Source of the DNA: Streptomyces sp. SPB162
GTDB taxonomy: Bacteria > Actinomycetota > Actinomycetes > Streptomycetales > Streptomycetaceae
NCBI RefSeq assembly: GCF_029504575.1
Contig: NZ_JAQFII010000001.1
Location: 1,202,501-1,266,500 of the forward strand
DNA: 64,000 bases
Direction: 5' to 3'
This document shows positions 1-8,490 of the stretch, in pieces (the stretch's first letter is position 1; each line of letters opens with the position of its first letter). The notes below the pieces were generated by a model. The model saw nothing but the letters and a program-made list of their open reading frames with translations, made no database searches and was not told where the DNA came from. The position numbers and the translations under genes were made by a program.

Positions 1-707
1 CGCCCACCACCCATCTGCTGCTGCTCACCCCGATCGGTCTGCTGGTCGCCGCCGTCGCCGGTCGTACGCTCCTCGGCCGACGGATCACCTCGCCGCCGGA
101 CGACCGGCGGGTCCCGGGCGCGGGCACCGCTGCCGGAGGGACCGCGCCGGCCGTGCGCAGGACCGGTCTGCTGGTGGCGGTCTTCGGGCTGATCGCGCTC
201 TGCACCGCCTACGGCGAGGGCGCGCTCGCGGAATGGGGTCCGCTGCACATCCAGGAGGACCTCGGGGGCGGCCAGGGCATCGCCGCGGCCGGATACGCGG
301 CCGTCGCGCTCGCGATGGCGCTCGGCCGACTGTCCGGCACGGCGCTGCTGGAGCGCCTCGGCCAGACCAGGGCGCTGGTGCTCGGCGGGCTGACCGCCGC
401 CGCGGGCATGCTCCTCGGCGCACTCGCCCCGTCCGTCTGGATGGCCCTCGCCGGCTTCGCCGTGACCGGCCTCGGGCTGGCCAACCTGTTCCCGGTCGCC
501 ATCGCCCGCGCGGGCGAACTCGCCGGACCCGGCGGCGTCGCGGCGGCCTCCACCCTCGGCTACGGCGGGATGCTCCTCGGCCCGCCCTCCATCGGTTTCC
601 TGGCCGACGCCTTCGGGCTGCCGACCGCGCTGACCACGGTGGCCCTGCTGGCCGCGACCGCGTCGGCCATCGCCTATGCCGTACGGAACATCCGTCCCTC
701 CCCCTGA
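1..707 (+). CDS. MFS transporter, C-terminal part (5' end outside window)
   Basis: The open frame is already running at base 3 and ends with TGA at 705-707, so only the C-terminal half of a major facilitator superfamily permease is present. A hydrophobic helix at the very start is followed by a Pro/Gly-rich hydrophilic loop (central cytoplasmic loop) and about six membrane helices. The loop motif GRLSGTALLERLGQTR after the next helix pair resembles the signature loop between TM8 and TM9 of sugar/drug MFS proteins. Substrate cannot be inferred. The internal ATG at 153 lies inside the loop region and is not a plausible start for the full protein. Confidence 0.85.
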   Translation, partial: PTTHLLLLTPIGLLVAAVAGRTLLGRRITSPPDDRRVPGAGTAAGGTAPAVRRTGLLVAVFGLIALCTAYGEGALAEWGPLHIQEDLGGGQGIAAAGYAAVALAMALGRLSGTALLERLGQTRALVLGGLTAAAGMLLGALAPSVWMALAGFAVTGLGLANLFPVAIARAGELAGPGGVAAASTLGYGGMLLGPPSIGFLADAFGLPTALTTVALLAATASAIAYAVRNIRPSP

Positions 708-743
708 GGGCCCAATTCCGGAACGGGATGTCACAATCCCGCC

Positions 744-1487
744 ATGAAGATGGCCGAATTCATCGAAATCCTGCGCCACGACGGAACACGGCTCGCCGAC
801 GCGGCGGGCCAGGCCGGCCTGGACGCGCCAGTCCCGACCTGCCCTGACTGGCGGGTTCGCGACCTCGTGCAGCACACCGGCACCGTCCACCGCTGGGCGA
901 CCGGATTCGTCGTCGAGGGGCGGGAGCAACCGGCGCCGATAGGGGGCAAGGTGCCGGACGACAGCGCGCTCCTGGACTGGTACCGCGAGGCGCACGCCGA
1001 CCTGGTGGCCGCCCTCACCGCCGCCCCGGTGGATCTGCGGTGCTGGCACTTCCTCGCCGCCCCGTCCCCGTTGGAGTTCTGGGCGCGCCGTCAGGCGCAC
1101 GAGACGGCCGTCCACCGGGTGGACGCCGAGGCCGCGCTGGGCACCGACCCCTCCCCTGCGACCACGGACTTCGCCGCCGACGGCGTGGACGAACTGCTGG
1201 CCGGCTTCCACACCCGTCCCCGCAGCAAGGTGCGGAGCGAACTGCCGCGCACGCTTCGCGTCCAGGCCGTCGACACCCCCGCCGGCACCGGCGACTGGCT
1301 GGTGCACCTCTCGCAGAAGGCCCCGCGGGTGGAGCGCGGGGCGCCGGGTGCGGCCGACTGCACGGTGAGCGGGCCCGCCGCCGACCTCTACCTCGCACTG
1401 TGGAACCGCGGACCGTACGACGGGCTCGATGTCTCCGGGGACACGAAGCTGCTGGAGCTGTGGCGGCGGGCCTCCCCCATCGGGTGA
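744..1487 (+). CDS. Maleylpyruvate isomerase family (TIGR03083/DinB-like) protein
   Basis: A 247-residue cytosolic protein. The N-terminal segment with CPDWRVRDLVQHTGTVHRW is the typical first helical part of the DinB-like, mycothiol-dependent maleylpyruvate isomerase fold, and the histidine in LVQHTG is the usual first metal ligand. HETAVHRVDAE near residue 115 gives the other histidines of the three-His metal site, so the site looks intact. The C-terminal domain (GAADCTVSGPAADLYLALWNR) is the SCP2-like MDMPI_C domain. Family members act in mycothiol-linked chemistry or as uncharacterised hydrolases; the substrate is unknown. It sits alone between the MFS gene and the convergent photolyase gene. 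The start is the first Met after the upstream stop. Confidence 0.8.
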   Translation: MKMAEFIEILRHDGTRLADAAGQAGLDAPVPTCPDWRVRDLVQHTGTVHRWATGFVVEGREQPAPIGGKVPDDSALLDWYREAHADLVAALTAAPVDLRCWHFLAAPSPLEFWARRQAHETAVHRVDAEAALGTDPSPATTDFAADGVDELLAGFHTRPRSKVRSELPRTLRVQAVDTPAGTGDWLVHLSQKAPRVERGAPGAADCTVSGPAADLYLALWNRGPYDGLDVSGDTKLLELWRRASPIG

Positions 1488-1528
1488 CGGCGCGCCGCGG
1501 CCCGGTGGTTCAGCCGTCGATCCCCGGG

Positions 1529-2899
1529 TCAGTCGTCGATCCCCCGGGCCTGCCGGAAGCGTGCGGCGGCCTCGTCGAGGTCGACGATCGGCTCCGGGTA
1601 CTCCAGGGCCGCGCGTTGGGCGGCGGGCAGCCGCCAGGGCCGGTGGACGGCGCCGCCGGGGACGCCCGTCAGCTCCGGGACCCAGCGGCGTACGTAGCTG
1701 CCGTCCGGGTCGAACCGCTTGGCCTGGGAGAGCGGGTTGAGCACGCGGTTGGGGCGGGTGTCGGTGCCGGTGCCGGCCGCCCACTGCCAGTTGAGCTGGT
1801 TGTTGGCCATGTCCCCGTCGACCAGCAGCTCCAGGAAGTGGGCGGCGCCGATCCGCCAGTCGGCGTAGAGCGTCTTGGTGAGGAAGCTCGCCGCCAGCAG
1901 CCGCGCCCGGTTGTGCATCCACCCCTCGTGCCGGAGCTGACGCATCGCGGCGTCGACGATCGGATAGCCGGTGCGGCCCGCGCGCCAGGCGTCGATCGCG
2001 TCCGTCTCGGTGCGCCAGCGGTCGCCCTTGGTCCGGTAGTCGCGGTGCGCGGCGGCGGGGCGGGCGGCCAGCACCTGGTAGTGGAAGTCCCGCCAGGCCA
2101 GCTGCCGCACGAAGGACTCCGCGCCCTCACCGTCGACGGCCGCCGTCCGGTGCACCAGCTCGGCGGCCGACAGGCAGCCGAAGTGCAGATACGGCGAGAG
2201 CCGCGAGGTGAGGTCCCCCGGCATGTCGTCGTGGTGGTCCGCGTACCCCTCCAGCGGCCCGTCCAACCAGCGGTCGAGCAGCCGGCGGCCCGCCGTCTCG
2301 CCGCCTTCCGGGAGCGCGGGCGACGGTGTGCCGCCGGCCAGCGAGGCGGGGGTCGGCAGCGGGTCGTACCGGACCGGGGCGCCGGAGATCCGCTGCGGCG
2401 CGGACAGCGGTTCACGGACGCCGCGCTCGGTCCAGCGCCTGAGGTACGGGGTGAAGACCGCGTAGTGGTCCTTGCCGATCGGCGTCAGGGCGCCGGGGGC
2501 GACGGCGGTCGCCACCGCGTCGTGCACCACGAGGACCCGGCCGTCGAGCTCCAGCGCGCCGCGCAGCCGCTCCTCGCGGCGCTGGGCGTAGCCGCTGACG
2601 CCGGCCGCGATGTGCACCTCCCGCGCCCCCGCCTCCGCGGCCACCGCGCGGACCTGCTCGACGACGTCGCCGGTGCGCACCGCCAAGCGGGCGCCGGTGC
2701 GGCGCAGTCGGGCGTCGAGGTCGGCGAGACAGCCGGCCAGGAAGGCGGCGCGGTTGGGGACGCAGAAGCCGGCGGCGCGGATCGCGTGGTCCACGACGAA
2801 GAGCGGGACGATCCGGTCGGCCGAGCCCAACGCGCCGCGGAGCGACGGGTTGTCGTGCAGCCGGAGGTCGCTGGTGAACAGCGCGATGGAGACGGACAT
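1529..2899 (-). CDS. phr: Deoxyribodipyrimidine photo-lyase
   Basis: A 456-residue flavoprotein that uses blue light to split cyclobutane pyrimidine dimers in DNA. The N-terminal Rossmann-like photolyase domain begins SIALFTSDLRLHDNPSL, which carries the usual R-L-x-DNP signature and binds the antenna cofactor. The C-terminal FAD domain has LAWRDFHYQ, GYPIVDAAMRQL and WMHNRARLLAASFLTK, followed by the hallmark DMANNQLNWQWAAGTGTD. Length matches class I CPD photolyases. It is transcribed toward the TIGR03083 gene, with about 40 bp between the stops. Actinobacterial photolyase genes are often light-induced, but no regulator is adjacent here. Confidence 0.95.
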   Translation of the reverse strand: MSVSIALFTSDLRLHDNPSLRGALGSADRIVPLFVVDHAIRAAGFCVPNRAAFLAGCLADLDARLRRTGARLAVRTGDVVEQVRAVAAEAGAREVHIAAGVSGYAQRREERLRGALELDGRVLVVHDAVATAVAPGALTPIGKDHYAVFTPYLRRWTERGVREPLSAPQRISGAPVRYDPLPTPASLAGGTPSPALPEGGETAGRRLLDRWLDGPLEGYADHHDDMPGDLTSRLSPYLHFGCLSAAELVHRTAAVDGEGAESFVRQLAWRDFHYQVLAARPAAAHRDYRTKGDRWRTETDAIDAWRAGRTGYPIVDAAMRQLRHEGWMHNRARLLAASFLTKTLYADWRIGAAHFLELLVDGDMANNQLNWQWAAGTGTDTRPNRVLNPLSQAKRFDPDGSYVRRWVPELTGVPGGAVHRPWRLPAAQRAALEYPEPIVDLDEAAARFRQARGIDD

Positions 2900-2979
2900 A
2901 CGCCAACAGCTACCGACCCCGGCGGGCCGCCGCCGTGCGACACGCGGAAGGCGAGGTCACCCGGTACTCGAAGGAGGCG

Positions 2980-3375
2980 TCAGGCGTCGCCGAGCATGCG
3001 CTCCAGCACGGCGCGCTGGCCGGGCTTCGCCACGTCGTAGCGGGTGCGCCCCAGGTCTGTGATCCCGACCCGCACGCCGCGTCGGTCCTCGTCGCAGATC
3101 CCGCGGTTGACCAGGCCGTCCTTCTCGAGCCGGGCCACCAGCCGGGACAGCGCGCTCTGGCTCAGATGGACCCGGTCGGCCAGCTCCTGGACGCGGAAGG
3201 TGCAGCCGCCGTCCGCCGGATCCCCGCCGGCGAGCACGTCGAGGACCTCGAAGTCGCTGGCTCCCAGACCGTGCTGATGCAGCTCACGGTCGAGTTCACA
3301 CGCCGTACGCGCGTGGACGGCGAGGATCGCCCGCCATTCCTCCACGAGCGTCCGCTCACTTTTGGTCCCGGTCAT
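2980..3375 (-). CDS. MarR family transcriptional regulator
   Basis: A 131-residue winged-helix regulator. The core runs from LDRELHQHGLGASDFEVLDVLA through CTFRVQELADRVHLSQSALSRLVARLEKDGLV (HTH, recognition helix) to DRRGVRVGITDLGRT (wing with the DxR signature). Start at 3375 (MTGTKSER) is chosen because the longer frame would run back through the operator region. It is divergent from the DHA2-type exporter at 3462, with a concentric palindrome between the two genes, so it is most likely an autorepressor that also represses the exporter and responds to a small molecule. The ligand is not predictable. Confidence 0.9.
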   Translation of the reverse strand: MTGTKSERTLVEEWRAILAVHARTACELDRELHQHGLGASDFEVLDVLAGGDPADGGCTFRVQELADRVHLSQSALSRLVARLEKDGLVNRGICDEDRRGVRVGITDLGRTRYDVAKPGQRAVLERMLGDA

Positions 3376-3405
3376 ATCTGCACGGTAGCAGAGAAATCCG
3401 GCTTC

Positions 3406-3447
3406 ATGCGCAAGCATTAAATGCACTTGCATTGGATGCATGCGCAT
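3406..3447. promoter_or_regulatory. Concentric palindromic operator between marR and exporter
   Basis: Inner inverted repeat AATGCA (3420-3425) / TGCATT (3428-3433) and outer inverted repeat ATGCGCA (3406-3412) / TGCGCAT (3441-3447) share the same centre at 3426.5. It lies 31 bp upstream of the regulator start and 15 bp upstream of the exporter start, the expected place for a MarR dimer (or two dimers) to block both promoters. The symmetry is seen directly; binding is inferred. Confidence 0.7.
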
Positions 3448-3461
3448 GTAGTCTGCTCCGC

Positions 3462-4976
3462 ATGACCTCTCCGTCCTCCACCGTCCCCGGTAACGAAGCG
3501 CGTTGGAGCGCCCGGCAGTGGGGCACCCTTCTGGTGCTCTGCGCGGCGCTCTTCCTCGACGCGCTCGACGTGTCCATGGTGGGCGTCGCCCTCCCCTCCA
3601 TCGCCCACGACCTCGACCTCACCACCGCCTCGCTCCAGTGGATCGTCAGCGGCTACATCCTCGGCTACGGCGGCCTGCTGCTGCTCGGCGGCCGCGCCGC
3701 CGACCTGCTCGGACGCCGCCGCGTCTTCCTGATCGCGCTCGGCGTCTTCGCCGGCGCCTCGCTGCTCGCCGGCGTCGTCGACTCCGGTGAGCTGCTCATC
3801 GCCACCCGGTTCATCAAGGGCCTGAGCGCCGCGTTCACCGCTCCCGCCGGTCTGTCGATCATCACGACCTCGTTCGCCGAGGGCCCGATCCGCAACCGAG
3901 CGCTCACCATCTACGCCTCCTGCGGCGCGACGGGCTTCTCGATGGGCCTGGTGCTCTCCGGCCTGCTCACCGAGGTGGGATGGCGCTGGACGATGCTGCT
4001 GCCCGCGCCGGTCGCCCTGATCGCCCTCGTCGTCGGCCTCAAGCTCATCCCCAGGAGTCCCCGCGAGACCGGCGCCGGGCGCGGCTACGACCTGCCCGGC
4101 GCGCTGACCGGCACCGCCGCGATGCTGCTGCTGGTCTACACCGTCGTCGAGGCCGGGCAGACCGGCTGGGGCTCGGCCCGCACCCTGGTGTCGTTCGCCG
4201 TCGTCGCCGTCCTGCTGGCCGGCTTCATCGCGATCGAACGGCGCTCCGCGCACCCGCTGATCCGGCTCGGCATCCTGCGCTCCCCCAACCAGATCCGCGC
4301 CAACCTGGGCGGTGCCACCTTCATGGGGTCGTACATCGGCTTCCAGTTCCTCGTCACCCAGTACATGCAGTCCCTACTCGGCTGGTCGGCGCTGCACACC
4401 GCGCTCGCCTTCCTGCCGGCCGGCGCGCTGGTGGCCATCGCCTCGCCCCGGATGGGGCCGGTGGTCGACCGCTTCGGCACCCCTCGGGTGATCACGGCGG
4501 GCTTCGCGTCACTCGTCCTCGGCTACGTGCTCTTCCTGCGCGTCGACCTGTCACCGAACTACGGTCTCGACATCCTGCCGTCGATGCTGCTGCTCGGCAC
4601 CGCCTTCACGCTCGCCTACTCGTCGCTCAACATCCAGGCCACCAACGGGGTCCGCGACCATGAGCAGGGCATGGTCTCCGGCCTCCTCAACAGCTCCTTC
4701 CAGGTGGGCGGGGCGATCTTCCTGGCCATCGTGACCGCGGTGGTGACCGCGAGCGGCACCGGCTCCCCGAGCACACCGCAGGCGGTCCTGGACACCTACC
4801 GCCCCGGGCTCGTGGTCGTCACCCTCATCGGGGTGGCGGGGCTGCTGATCACCGTCACCGGGCTGCGCACGCGCCGTCCGGCCCGCGAGATCATCGTCGC
4901 GGGGTCCGTCCCGTCTGCGCCGTCCACTGCGCTGGTGGCGGAGGCCGAGGCGCAGCCGGTGGCGGTGCGCGACTGA
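3462..4976 (+). CDS. DHA2-type (EmrB/QacA) MFS drug exporter
   Basis: A 504-residue inner-membrane proton antiporter with about 14 hydrophobic segments. TM1 carries CAALFLDALDVSMVGVALPSI, with the acidic residues typical of DHA2 antiporters. The loop GGRAADLLGRRRVF is MFS motif A, and GLSAAFTAPAGLSIITTSF belongs to the following helices. Start 3462 is chosen because 3432 lies inside the operator. It is divergent from a MarR regulator, the usual arrangement for inducible efflux of an antibiotic or toxic metabolite. The specific substrate is unknown. A strong hairpin follows at 5007-5053. Confidence 0.9.
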   Translation: MTSPSSTVPGNEARWSARQWGTLLVLCAALFLDALDVSMVGVALPSIAHDLDLTTASLQWIVSGYILGYGGLLLLGGRAADLLGRRRVFLIALGVFAGASLLAGVVDSGELLIATRFIKGLSAAFTAPAGLSIITTSFAEGPIRNRALTIYASCGATGFSMGLVLSGLLTEVGWRWTMLLPAPVALIALVVGLKLIPRSPRETGAGRGYDLPGALTGTAAMLLLVYTVVEAGQTGWGSARTLVSFAVVAVLLAGFIAIERRSAHPLIRLGILRSPNQIRANLGGATFMGSYIGFQFLVTQYMQSLLGWSALHTALAFLPAGALVAIASPRMGPVVDRFGTPRVITAGFASLVLGYVLFLRVDLSPNYGLDILPSMLLLGTAFTLAYSSLNIQATNGVRDHEQGMVSGLLNSSFQVGGAIFLAIVTAVVTASGTGSPSTPQAVLDTYRPGLVVVTLIGVAGLLITVTGLRTRRPAREIIVAGSVPSAPSTALVAEAEAQPVAVRD

Positions 4977-5006
4977 CCGGGCGGCCGTACCACCCGGGAT
5001 CCGACC

Positions 5007-5053
5007 AGCCGTCCGGTCCCGCGCCACGAGGGAGGGCGCGGGGCCGGACGGCT
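5007..5053 (+). terminator. Hairpin terminator after MFS exporter
   Basis: Arms 5007-5025 and 5035-5053 are 19 nt each and complementary, with one G-T pair, around a 9-nt loop. It sits 30 bp after the exporter stop. There is no T-tract, which is normal for Streptomyces. Confidence 0.7.
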
Positions 5054-5120
5054 CCCGTGCTGGGTGCCGCAGGCCGGACCGGCGGGAGTACTACGGGTCC
5101 CTCCGGGGGAGAGTGGTTCT

Positions 5121-5417
5121 ATGCGTGGTACTCGTACACAGGCCGAACGGGACGCGGCCACCGTGGAGATGATGTACGCGGCGGCTGCCGGAACCCTCTT
5201 CGCTGCGATCGTGTTCGCCCTGGTGGTGAGCCCGGTGCTCGCGGGGCGGGTCCACGGGGACGCCCGGCACAGCTGGGTGACCGCGGCCGTCGCGGTGGCG
5301 ATGGTGACCTTCTGCGGCGCGGTCGCCGGGATCCTGCAGCGCCATGAGAGCCGGAGGCGTGCGGCCCGGGACGTACAGGGCGGCGGGGAACCCCCACTGA
5401 GCCGGTCGATCCGGTAG
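5121..5417 (+). CDS. Small two-TM membrane protein (DUF6332-like)
   Basis: A 98-residue protein: a short charged N-terminus (MRGTRTQAERDAATVE), two hydrophobic helices (AAAAGTLFAAIVFALVVSPVLA and VTAAVAVAMVTFCGAVAGIL) and an Arg-rich cytoplasmic tail. I recall the RTQAERDA opening from the DUF6332 family of streptomycete membrane proteins, whose function is not known. The ATG at 5121 is preceded by a GGGGGAGAG ribosome-binding site. The longer frame from 5064 has no supporting site. It ends just before the GC-rich repeat array. Confidence 0.7.
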   Translation: MRGTRTQAERDAATVEMMYAAAAGTLFAAIVFALVVSPVLAGRVHGDARHSWVTAAVAVAMVTFCGAVAGILQRHESRRRAARDVQGGGEPPLSRSIR

Positions 5418-5424
5418 GGGCGCG

Positions 5425-5775
5425 GGCCGTCGGTTGCCGCGGCGGTCGGAGCGCGGGCCGGCCGGTTGCTGCGGCGGCCGGGGCGTGGGCCGTTGGTTGC
5501 CGCGGCGGTCGGGGTGGGCCGGCCGTTGCCGCGGCGGTCGGGGCGCGGGCCGGCTGTTTGCTGCGGCGGTCGGGGCGCGGGCCGGCTGTTTGCTGCGGCG
5601 GCCGGGGCGCGGGCTGTCCGGTCGGGGCGCGGGCCGTTGGTTGCCGCGGCGGTCGGAGCGCGGGCCGGCCGGTTGCTGCGACGGCCGGGGCGCGGGCCGT
5701 CCGTCGGGGCGCGGGCCGTCGGTTGCCGCGGCGGCCGGGGTGCGGGCCGTCGGTTGCCGCGGTGGGCCGGCCGTT
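5425..5775. repeat. GC-rich degenerate tandem repeat array between convergent genes
   Basis: About nine full and at least two shortened copies of a roughly 30-33 bp unit whose core reads GGTTGCCGCGGCGGTCGGGGC followed by GCGGGCCG. Copies differ by a few transitions and by deletions of about 12 bp. The array fills the whole gap between the end of the small membrane gene and the end of the response regulator gene. The long Arg/Gly-rich frames crossing it are a by-product of the repeat. It may act as a bidirectional terminator or simply be slippage-grown DNA. Confidence 0.8.
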
Positions 5776-5777
5776 GC

Positions 5778-6443
5778 TCAGCCGAGCCAGCCGGGGCGTA
5801 CCAGCCCGGACTCGTAGGCCAGCACGACGAGTTGCGCGCGGTCACGGGCACCGAGCTTGATCATGGCGCGGCTGACATGGGTCTTGGCGGTGAGCGGGCT
5901 GACGACGAGCCTGCGGGCGATCTCCTCGTTCGACAGGCCGATGCCCACCAGCGCCATCACCTCGCGCTCGCGGTCGGTGAGGTGTTCCAGTCCCGCGACG
6001 GTCGCCGGCTCCTTCGACCGGGCCGCGAACTCCGCGATCAGCCGGCGGGTCACGCCGGGCGACAGGAGGGCGTCGCCCTCCACCACCGCCCGGACGGCAC
6101 GCAGCAGCTCGGCCGGCTCGGTGTCCTTGACCAGGAAGCCGGAGGCTCCGGCGCGGATCGCCTCGAAGACGTACTCGTCCAGCTCGAACGTGGTCAGGAT
6201 GACCACCTTGACGCCGGTCAGCGCCGGATCCGCGGTGATCTGCCGAGTGGCCGCCAGGCCGTCCATACGCGGCATGCGGATGTCCATCAGGACGGCGTCC
6301 GGGGTGAGTTCGCGCACCAGGCGCAGCGCCGCCTCCCCGTCGTCGGCCTCGCCGACCACCTCGATGTCGCTCTGGGCGTCGAGCAGCGCGCGGAAGCCGG
6401 CCCGCACCAGGACCTGGTCGTCGGCGAGCAGTACGCGGATCAT
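5778..6443 (-). CDS. NarL/LuxR-type response regulator
   Basis: A 221-residue two-component response regulator. The receiver domain (about 1-120) has the acidic pair DD at 8-9, the phosphoacceptor Asp54 in DAVLMDIRMPRMDG and the conserved Lys in GFLVKDTEP. The C-terminal LuxR-type HTH is LTDREREVMALVGIGLSNEEIARRLVVSPLTAKTHV. Its ATG overlaps the TGA of the upstream histidine kinase gene by 4 bp, so the two are translationally coupled and form one system. Regulons cannot be deduced; no obvious target such as an ABC transporter is adjacent. Confidence 0.95.
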   Translation of the reverse strand: MIRVLLADDQVLVRAGFRALLDAQSDIEVVGEADDGEAALRLVRELTPDAVLMDIRMPRMDGLAATRQITADPALTGVKVVILTTFELDEYVFEAIRAGASGFLVKDTEPAELLRAVRAVVEGDALLSPGVTRRLIAEFAARSKEPATVAGLEHLTDREREVMALVGIGLSNEEIARRLVVSPLTAKTHVSRAMIKLGARDRAQLVVLAYESGLVRPGWLG

Positions 6444-7657
6444 CGGCCCTCTTCCTCGGTGGGGCCCGCCACGGTACCGGCCGCGCCGGACGGCAGCCTC
6501 GCCAGGACGCGGAAGCCTCCACCCGGGCGCGGTCCGGCCTCGACCGTGCCGCCCAGTGCCGCCGCCCGTTCGCGCATGCCGACCAGGCCGTTGCCGCCGC
6601 TGTCCGGGCCCTCCGGCCGCGGCGACGAGGGTCCGTCGTCGTCCACGCTCAGTTCGACCCCCTCCGGCCCGAAGCCCAGCCGGACGCGGGCGGTGCGGGA
6701 GCCGGAGTGCCGGACGATGTTGGTGAGCGCCTCCTGGATGATGCGGAAGGCCGCGAGGTCCACGCCGGGCGGCAGCGGGAAACGGGTTCCGGCGGTGGCG
6801 AGGTCCACCTCCAGGCCGGCGCCGGCCGCCTGCTCCGCGAGTTCGGGCAGCCGGTCGAGGCCGGGAGCGGGCGAGCGCGGCGCCTCACCCGGCGCCCGCA
6901 GCGTGCTGAGCACCTGCCTGACCTCGCCCAGCGCCTCCTTGCTCGCGGCCTTGATGGTGGTCAGCGCCGTGCGGGCCTGCTCGGGGTGCTCGTCCATCAG
7001 CGCGAGGGCGACACCCGCCTGCACGTTGATCACCGAGATGCTGTGCGCCAGGACGTCGTGCAACTCCCGCGCGATCCGCAGCCGTTCCTCGCCGGCGCGC
7101 CGGCTCTCCGCCTCCTCGCGCTCGCGCCGCTCACGCGCGATCCGCTCGCTGCGCGACCGGAACAGCTCGGCCCCGGCCAGGATCGCCAGCAGCCAGGCGG
7201 CGATCCCGGACGCGGCCACCCAGGACGAGGGCCCGTCGCCGTGCGGCGGCAGCCAGCGGTACAGCCACTGGCCGACGAGCAGCTCCGCGGCGAAGACCAC
7301 GCCCGCGATGATCAGCACGGCGCGGCGGTGGCCCGCGCAGACGGCGGCGAAGAAGGCGACGATCATGCTGAGGAAGACCGGCCCGTACGGGTAGCCGAGG
7401 GCGAGGTAGGCGGCGGCCACGGCGGTGGTGCCCGCGGCGACGAGCACCGGCAGGCGGTGGCGCAGCGGCAGCATCGCCGGTCCCGCCAGCAGCAGGACGT
7501 ACGCCGGCACGTCCAGGTGCACCCGGCCCGTCTGGTTCCTCGCCGCCCCGTTGGATCCGACAAGCTGAGCGACGGCGACGGCGACCGGGGTGATCCAGGG
7601 GTGGCGGGCGGCGAGGCCCCGGGCCTGGGGTGTCCGGGGCGGCTCCTGGTCGGTCAT
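6440..7657 (-). CDS. Sensor histidine kinase (HisKA_3 type)
   Basis: A 405-residue membrane kinase. The N-terminal half holds about five hydrophobic segments (residues 20-165). A charged linker follows, then the dimerisation/phosphoacceptor box RIARELHDVLAHSISVINVQ with the likely phospho-His at about residue 200. The C-terminal HATPase_c domain shows the N-box region FRIIQEALTNIVRHS, DDDGPSS and NGLVGMRERAAALGG. This is the standard partner architecture of NarL-type regulators, and the regulator gene overlaps its stop by 4 bp. There is no extracellular sensor domain, so it probably senses membrane or intramembrane stress. Confidence 0.95.
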   Translation of the reverse strand: MTDQEPPRTPQARGLAARHPWITPVAVAVAQLVGSNGAARNQTGRVHLDVPAYVLLLAGPAMLPLRHRLPVLVAAGTTAVAAAYLALGYPYGPVFLSMIVAFFAAVCAGHRRAVLIIAGVVFAAELLVGQWLYRWLPPHGDGPSSWVAASGIAAWLLAILAGAELFRSRSERIARERREREEAESRRAGEERLRIARELHDVLAHSISVINVQAGVALALMDEHPEQARTALTTIKAASKEALGEVRQVLSTLRAPGEAPRSPAPGLDRLPELAEQAAGAGLEVDLATAGTRFPLPPGVDLAAFRIIQEALTNIVRHSGSRTARVRLGFGPEGVELSVDDDGPSSPRPEGPDSGGNGLVGMRERAAALGGTVEAGPRPGGGFRVLARLPSGAAGTVAGPTEEEGR

Positions 7658-7715
7658 GCCGCAACGCTAGTCCGGCGGACCGGTGGCCGTCGTCCGTCGC
7701 CCGTGGTCATCGGCA

Positions 7716-8450
7716 CTACTCCTGCGGGAGTACGGGCGGGGGCACGGAGGGGGGCGACAGCCCGACCTGACCGGCGAGGGCGCCGACGGCCTGGTCGAAG
7801 AACTCGTCGCGGGCCTCCAGCATGCGGTTGAACTGGCCGAAGAGCTCGAAGCTCAGCAGCCCGAAGAACTGGGCCCATGTGCTGACCAGCGCCGCGATGA
7901 CGGGAATGGGGAGCTCGGGGGCCAGCTCCGCCGCCAGGCGCGCGGCGTCCGCCCTGACCGGCGCGGCCAGCGGCGATCCGGGGGGCGGGGCCAGGACGCC
8001 GGCCGCGTGCGCCTGCCGCAACACGGCGACCAGCGTGAGCGGGAAGCGGGAGGCGGGTCCCACCGTGTCCAGCGGCGCGCTGTAGCCGGGCACCGGCGAG
8101 CCGTAGATGAGGGCGTACTCGTGCGGGCGTGCCAGCGCCCACTCGCGCACCGAGCGGCAGACCGCGACCCACCGAACGTACGGGGCGTCGTCGTCCGCGG
8201 TGCGGGCGAGGGCGGCCTCGGCCTCCGCTCCCATGCCGTCGTACGCGTCGATGATGAGCGCGGTGAGCAGGTCGTCACGGCTCGGGAAGTAGCGGTAGAG
8301 GGCGGAGGAGACCATGCCCAGCTCGCGCGCCACCGCGCGCAGCGAGAGGCGGGCCGGTCCCTCGGCGGCCAGCTGCCGTCCCGCTTCTTCCTTTATGGCG
8401 GCGGTTACTTCGATTCGGGCCCGTTCCCTGGCTCCACGGATCACACTCAT
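7716..8450 (-). CDS. TetR/AcrR family regulator (TetR_C_13-like)
   Basis: A 244-residue regulator. The N-terminal HTH is AAEGPARLSLRAVARELGMVSSALYRYFPSRDDLLTALI (about residues 25-63). The C-terminal ligand domain contains RSVREWALARPHEYALIYGSPVPGY, characteristic of the TetR subfamily found beside deazaflavin-dependent reductases and hydrolases. The start at 8450 (MSVIRGAR) avoids the operator. It is divergent from the gene at 8583, and the gap contains two copies of one palindrome, so autoregulation plus control of the reductase is expected. Confidence 0.9.
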   Translation of the reverse strand: MSVIRGARERARIEVTAAIKEEAGRQLAAEGPARLSLRAVARELGMVSSALYRYFPSRDDLLTALIIDAYDGMGAEAEAALARTADDDAPYVRWVAVCRSVREWALARPHEYALIYGSPVPGYSAPLDTVGPASRFPLTLVAVLRQAHAAGVLAPPPGSPLAAPVRADAARLAAELAPELPIPVIAALVSTWAQFFGLLSFELFGQFNRMLEARDEFFDQAVGALAGQVGLSPPSVPPPVLPQE

Positions 8451-8490
8451 GTCGTTCAGTCTGCCAGCTTCCGGAGCATTGGCCAAGAAC

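Noticed and set aside
1040..3040. 666-residue plus-strand frame across the photolyase gene
   Set aside because: It is the antisense frame of a clear photolyase, rich in Arg/Gly/Pro and without domains, typical of GC-rich shadow frames.
5466..7394. 642-residue plus-strand frame through the repeat array and kinase genes
   Set aside because: It begins in low-complexity repeat DNA and is antisense to an intact two-component system.
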